DNA of 64,000 nucleotides from Desulfobulbaceae bacterium (GTDB taxonomy: Bacteria > Desulfobacterota > Desulfobulbia > Desulfobulbales > Desulfurivibrionaceae). A program made the position numbers and the translations under genes. Positions 59,501 through 64,000 of this stretch are shown piece after piece. The notes under the pieces were generated by a model, which made no database searches, was not told the DNA's origin, and worked only from the letters and a program-made list of their open reading frames with translations. The stretch covers positions 38,207 to 102,206 of the forward strand of contig SJBG01000008.1 in the NCBI GenBank assembly GCA_004332195.1. Direction: 5' to 3'. Position 1 is the stretch's first letter; every line of letters starts with the position of its first letter.

Positions 59501-60774
59501 AGATGTTCGGCCTGCGGATTGATCGCGACGCCTGGCCGCTTGCGGACTTGCCGCCTCATTTGCGTTGTCGTTTCTGTTTGCTAGACGAAGAGGGAAAGGT
59601 GTTGACCGCAGGGCGCAACCTGAGCGCCCTAGTCCGCCGGAAGCCAACTGAAGCCGGGATTTTGCCGACCGCGGCGGTGGCCGCTTTGCGCAAGCAATGG
59701 GAACTAAAAGGGATCGCTCCCGCCGAGCTGCCGAAGATTCCCGCACGCCTGCCCTTACTGGGAACGGACGGGCTACTGTGCGGTTATCTTTTCCCTGGTC
59801 TTGAGGAAAGCGATGACCAGGTAAATCTGCGGCTTTTCACCAGCGAAGTGGCGGCCCGGGCCGCCACCCGTAACGGCTTGTTAAGGCTTTATCGACAAAC
59901 ATTTGCCTCCAGGCTGAAAGTGTTGCGTAAAGATTTGCTTTTTCCTCGTCAGCATTGGCGGCTGGCCCAGGGGTTTGGCACTCTGGAACAATTAAGTCAA
60001 GCGATCTCGACTTTCATCCTGCGGCAAATCTTTGATGTTGGGGAAGGGCGGTTGATTTCAGCCGCCCAGTTCATCGCGACCACCGAACAAGTTGACTGGC
60101 CAGGCCTTTACATCGAGGCCCGTCGCCTTTTCGCCTTGGTGTTGGCGGTTTTGAGCCAGCGCTTTGAAGTACTCAATGCCCTGACCCGACTGCAGCAACT
60201 CAACCAGGCCCCAACCTTGTCTCCCGCTTTATCGCCAACCCTATCGCCAGCCGTCCTCGACAAGGCCAATCCAAGAATGAACCCGGCCAAGGCTCAAGGC
60301 CGCCGCCCCGGCCCGGCGGATAAAAATTCAGCCTTGGTCGCAGAGTTGTGCGGTCAACTGAAAGCCCTGGTGCCCCCAGACTTTCTTGACCACTGCACCG
60401 CCTCATCCCTGGCCCGGCTGCCCGTTTACATCAAAGCGCTGGAAATCAGAAGTCAGCGCGCCCAAGTCGCCCCGGCCAAAGACGCCACCAAGGCCGCCCA
60501 GTTGAAGCCCTACCAGGATCGCCTGCAAAAAAACTACCCGACAGCTGCCGCGTTGTTCGGAGAATTGCCAGGCAGACTATCGGAACAAAAAAAAGCGCGT
60601 CTCACCGAATATCGCCTTATGCTGGAAGAGTATAAGATCAGCCTGTTCGCCCAGGAACTAAAAACTTTATTTCCCGTTTCCCCCCAACGTCTGGATGAAA
60701 AATGGCGGGAGGTGGAAGAGGAGGCGTTTCAGGGGTACTCCATATTGGTTCATAAGGAGGGTGATTTCCTTTAA
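56512..60774 (+). CDS. hrpA: ATP-dependent RNA helicase HrpA-like (DEAH)
   Basis: [66 protein letters not shown]; DUF3418-like C-term. Confidence 0.93.
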   Translation: [1420 protein letters not shown]

Positions 60775-60806
60775 GCTGTCGCCAGCTGGGAACCACCGGG
60801 GTTTTC

Positions 60807-62576
60807 CTAGGATTTGCGCAAACGAATGTGTTTCGGTGTGACCTCCACCAGCTCATCATCATTGATGTAAGAGATGCAATCCTCCAAGCTCATCTGTACC
60901 GGCGGGGTGAGGATCACGTTTTCGTCGGAGCCTGAGGCCCGCATATTGGTCAACTTTTTGCCCTTGGCCGGGTTGACCACCATGTCGCCCTCGCGGCTGC
61001 TTTCGCCGATGATCTGGCCTTGGTATGTTCGCTCGCCGGGGCCGACGAAAAGTTTACCGCGCTCTTGTAGATTGAACAGGGCATAAGCCACCGTGGTGCA
61101 GGGATCCTTGACCACCAAGGCGCCGCCTACCCGGTTTTTGATCTGACCGGCATAAGGGCCGTATTCGGCAAAAACGTAGTTCATCACCCCCATCCCTTTA
61201 GTGTCGGCCATGAATTGGGCACGGTAACCTAATAAACCCCGGGTGGGGATCTTGTAAAGTAGCCTGATCATCCCGCTGTTCTGATGCATCTCCATCATTT
61301 TGCCTTTAAGCTGGCCTAGTTTTTCAATCACCGCCCCGCTGTACTGTTCGTCAACGTCGATGGTCAACTCTTCATAAGGTTCCAGCTTGACTCCGTTTTC
61401 CTCGCGCATGATCACCTGTGGCCGAGTCACTTGCAACTCGTAACCCTCTCGCCGCATCCGCTCGATTAAAACGGACAGGTGCAGCTCGCCGCGTCCGGCC
61501 ACCACGAAACCGGTGGCGGTGGTCAGCGGTTTGACCTGTAGGGCCACGTCGGAAATAGTCTCCTTGCGCAGACGTTCTTCGATGTGGCGCGAGGTGATGA
61601 ATTTGCCCTCCTGGCCAGCAAAAGGCGAATCATTAGGGAGAAAGTTCATGGCAATGGTGGGTGGGTCAATATCGATCAGCGGCAATGGTCGGGGATCGCC
61701 GGGGTCGGTGAAGGTTTCCCCCACGGTAATGTCGTCCATCCCCGCCACCGCCACGATTTCCCCGCAGCCGGCATTGGTTGTCGCCACTTTGTCGCTGCCC
61801 TCAAAGGTGTAAATTTTGGTGATTCGGGCAGGCTTGATTGAGCCATCCCGCTTGATCACCACCACCGAGTGATTAGTGTTGAGCGTACCATTCAAAATCC
61901 TGCCGATGGCCAGTCGTCCGAGATAGGGCGAGGCGTCTAAAGAACTGATCTGCATTTGCAGAGGGGCACTGTGGTCCCCGGTTGGCGGTGGAATTCGCTG
62001 GATGATAAGTTCGGCGATGGCGTTGAAATCATGTCCGGTGGCGGGCAAGGTGAGTGAAGCATAACCATGCTTGGCCGAGGCGTAAACCACCGAAAAATCC
62101 AGCAACTCATCGGGGGCCCCGAGCTTGATAAAAAGGTCGAAAACCTGATCCACTACCCAGTCGGGTCGAGCTGCGGGCTTGTCAATTTTGTTGATCACCA
62201 CGATCACCGGCAGTTTAGCCGCCAGAGCTTTCTTTAAGACGAAATAAGTCTGGGGCATAGGCCCTTCCTTAGCGTCAACTAAGAGCAGACAGCCGTCGGC
62301 CATCCGTAACACCCTCTCCACCTGGCCGCCAAAATCGGCATGGCCTGGGGTGTCGATGATATTGATCCTATATCTACCGTGGATAAAAGTCCCGTTCTTG
62401 GCCGTAATGGTGATCCCCCGCTCCTTTTCCAGGTCCATGGAATCCATCAGGCGCTCGACGACTTGCTGATTGTCACGGAACATGCCACTCTGGCGGAAAA
62501 GTTGGTCCACCAAGGTGGTCTTGCCGTGGTCGACGTGAGCGATGATGGCGACGTTTCTGATCTCTTGCTGATTCAT
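60807..62576 (-). CDS. typA: Translational GTPase TypA/BipA
   Basis: RNVAIIAHVDHGKTTLVDQLFRQSGMFRDNQQVVERLMDSMDLEKERGITITAKN; DLEPYEELTIDVDEQYSGAVIEKLGQLKG-type C-term. Confidence 0.97.
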   Translation of the reverse strand: MNQQEIRNVAIIAHVDHGKTTLVDQLFRQSGMFRDNQQVVERLMDSMDLEKERGITITAKNGTFIHGRYRINIIDTPGHADFGGQVERVLRMADGCLLLVDAKEGPMPQTYFVLKKALAAKLPVIVVINKIDKPAARPDWVVDQVFDLFIKLGAPDELLDFSVVYASAKHGYASLTLPATGHDFNAIAELIIQRIPPPTGDHSAPLQMQISSLDASPYLGRLAIGRILNGTLNTNHSVVVIKRDGSIKPARITKIYTFEGSDKVATTNAGCGEIVAVAGMDDITVGETFTDPGDPRPLPLIDIDPPTIAMNFLPNDSPFAGQEGKFITSRHIEERLRKETISDVALQVKPLTTATGFVVAGRGELHLSVLIERMRREGYELQVTRPQVIMREENGVKLEPYEELTIDVDEQYSGAVIEKLGQLKGKMMEMHQNSGMIRLLYKIPTRGLLGYRAQFMADTKGMGVMNYVFAEYGPYAGQIKNRVGGALVVKDPCTTVAYALFNLQERGKLFVGPGERTYQGQIIGESSREGDMVVNPAKGKKLTNMRASGSDENVILTPPVQMSLEDCISYINDDELVEVTPKHIRLRKS

Positions 62577-62982
62577 AAGTTGCTAAATCCAAAGCTTAAG
62601 GTTCTGGAACAAGTCACATGAGAATGGTTCAGATTCGGGATAGGGCCACAACTGGTTTATGGGGCTCCAAAAATTCTGAACCACGAATAGTAACAATGAT
62701 TTCGTTAAAAGTCAAAAAAATACTGCAAAAAATACTGCTGGACGCTGGATATTCGATATAGATTCCGGTAATCTTAAAAGCACGGCGGATTTGGGTGCCA
62801 GATGAGCCCCGCAACTTTCGTGTGGGGTTTTCACTACATCAAGGAGCCTGGGAGTCCCCGGTGAAGCGCATCTGATTTCCTTTCGCAATAGTTGTTTGTG
62901 GGAGAGATAAAACTTTGTGCTTTGTGGGGAGATAAAATGTCGTGGAACCTGAGAAACGTCACTTAAGTTGAGAGAATGCCTG

Positions 62983-63348
62983 TCAACCCAGCTCAAAGGC
63001 ATTTTTGATATGCTCTATGGTCGGTTTGCCCTTGGTGAAAATTACTGCCACCACATCAAAGCGGGCCGCCACCCCCTGGGCCTTTTCTCGAAGCAGATAT
63101 TCGCGAGCCGCCAAGGCAATTTTGCCCTGTTTATGACGAGTAATCGCCTCTAAAGGAGAGCCGAAAGCCAAAGTATTGCGACTTTTCACTTCGACAAAAA
63201 CCAACTCGTCTCGATCAAGGGCTACAATATCCAGCTCAGCGCCCCGTGTGCGATAGTTGCGGGCCAGGATTTGATATCCGGCCTGTTCAAGAAAAGAGCT
63301 GGCCTGCTCTTCGCCTCGACGACCTAAGCCTTGTCGTTGCCAGGTCAT
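62983..63348 (-). CDS. YraN family protein (UPF0102, predicted endonuclease)
   Basis: GRRGEEQASSFLEQAGYQILARNYRTRGAELDIVALDRDELVFVEVKSRN. Confidence 0.92.
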   Translation of the reverse strand: MTWQRQGLGRRGEEQASSFLEQAGYQILARNYRTRGAELDIVALDRDELVFVEVKSRNTLAFGSPLEAITRHKQGKIALAAREYLLREKAQGVAARFDVVAVIFTKGKPTIEHIKNAFELG

Positions 63349-64000
63349 ACCAAGGGATCCAGACCGCGAGCGACCGGTTTGAAACTGCGACGATGGATGG
63401 GGCAGGGGCCATGCTCACCGAGCAGACACAGGTGTTCGGCAGTGCCATAGCCCTTGTGACGACCAAAATTGTATTGAGGATATTGAAGATGATAATCGGC
63501 CATGATCGCGTCGCGCCGCACCTTGGCCACAATGGAGGCGGCAGCGATGGAGGCGCTGCGGGAATCCCCTTTGACCAGAGCTTGTTGGGGCAGATCCAGT
63601 GGTATTTTGAACTTGCCGTCCACCAAAATAAAATCGGGTAAAAGAAGATTAGACCAAGCAAAATCCGTGATCAAGGACATCACCGCCAGCTTCATGGCCA
63701 ACAGTGAAGCCTGGAGAATGTTGATCCGATCAATTTCCGCAGCGTTCACCACTCCGATCCCTTGACGGCAACCGGGCATGGCTAAAATTTCTGCCGCCAG
63801 TTCCCGGCGCATCTTGATACCCAGTTGCTTGGAATCGCGAAAACGGCTGACCAAGCAGGCATTCACGGCATTGCAATCTTTCGAGACCCGGCAATTTTGC
63901 GAGTGGCCAGGGGCGTGGCCAGGGGCGTGGCCAGGGGCGTGGCCAGGGGCGTAGACAACGGCACAGGCGGCGGCCACGGGCCCAGATAAAGATCCCCGCC
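63345..64000 (-). CDS. rnhB: Ribonuclease HII (partial, runs off right edge)
   Basis: RGSLSGPVAAACAVV at right edge; RDSKQL; ILVDGKFKIPL; VKGDSRSASIAAASIVAKVRRDAIM; YPQYNFGRHKGYGTAEH. Confidence 0.92.
   Translation of the reverse strand, partial: RGSLSGPVAAACAVVYAPGHAPGHAPGHAPGHSQNCRVSKDCNAVNACLVSRFRDSKQLGIKMRRELAAEILAMPGCRQGIGVVNAAEIDRINILQASLLAMKLAVMSLITDFAWSNLLLPDFILVDGKFKIPLDLPQQALVKGDSRSASIAAASIVAKVRRDAIMADYHLQYPQYNFGRHKGYGTAEHLCLLGEHGPCPIHRRSFKPVARGLDPLV
63904..63951. repeat. 12-bp unit repeated 4 times in frame within rnhB
   Basis: TGGCCAGGGGCG x4, encoding APGHAPGHAPGHAPGH. Confidence 0.97.

Overview
64 kb of a bacterial chromosome with dense housekeeping content. The complete dsrMKJOP sulfite-reduction-associated membrane complex on the minus strand suggests a sulfate/sulfur-metabolising Desulfobacterota-like organism (taxon is inference). 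Recognisable genes include comF (partial), monomeric NADP-isocitrate dehydrogenase, parAB with a near-consensus parS, M20 peptidase, rnhA, pyrC, pyrB, lepB, secB, uvrA, dsrPOJKM plus an RsbRD-type gene, a PII-like gene, coaX, cutA, a thioredoxin-reductase-like flavoprotein, tadA, tRNA-Ser(GGA), an aquaporin-arsC pair, lptD, der, uvrC, a DEAD-box helicase, asmA, a eukaryotic-type hisA, a RecA/KaiC-like ATPase, an EF-G, tRNA-Phe(GAA), a B12-binding radical SAM/DUF2344 fusion, a TPR protein, tmk, pdxA, hrpA, typA, yraN and rnhB (partial). The most interesting signal outside annotation is a family of six nearly identical ~141-bp elements with terminal inverted repeats and near-palindromic structure. 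Five of the six are flanked by perfect 4-bp direct repeats, so they look like a recently active MITE. Four sit within about 10 nt downstream of a stop codon, and one lies between parA and parB. Other items: an IS3-family insertion that split an HD-GYP sensor gene, a decayed zwf fused in frame to a frameshifted OmpR-type response regulator, a 5-tract G-quadruplex motif between dsrM and dsrK, a tandemly duplicated Shine-Dalgarno region at the dsrJ/dsrO junction, and many in-frame short tandem repeats or low-complexity insertions in conserved proteins (UvrA, PdxA, RnhB, SecB, Tmk and others). No CRISPR array or rRNA was seen. Nothing was searched against databases; family names come from motif recognition in the translations.
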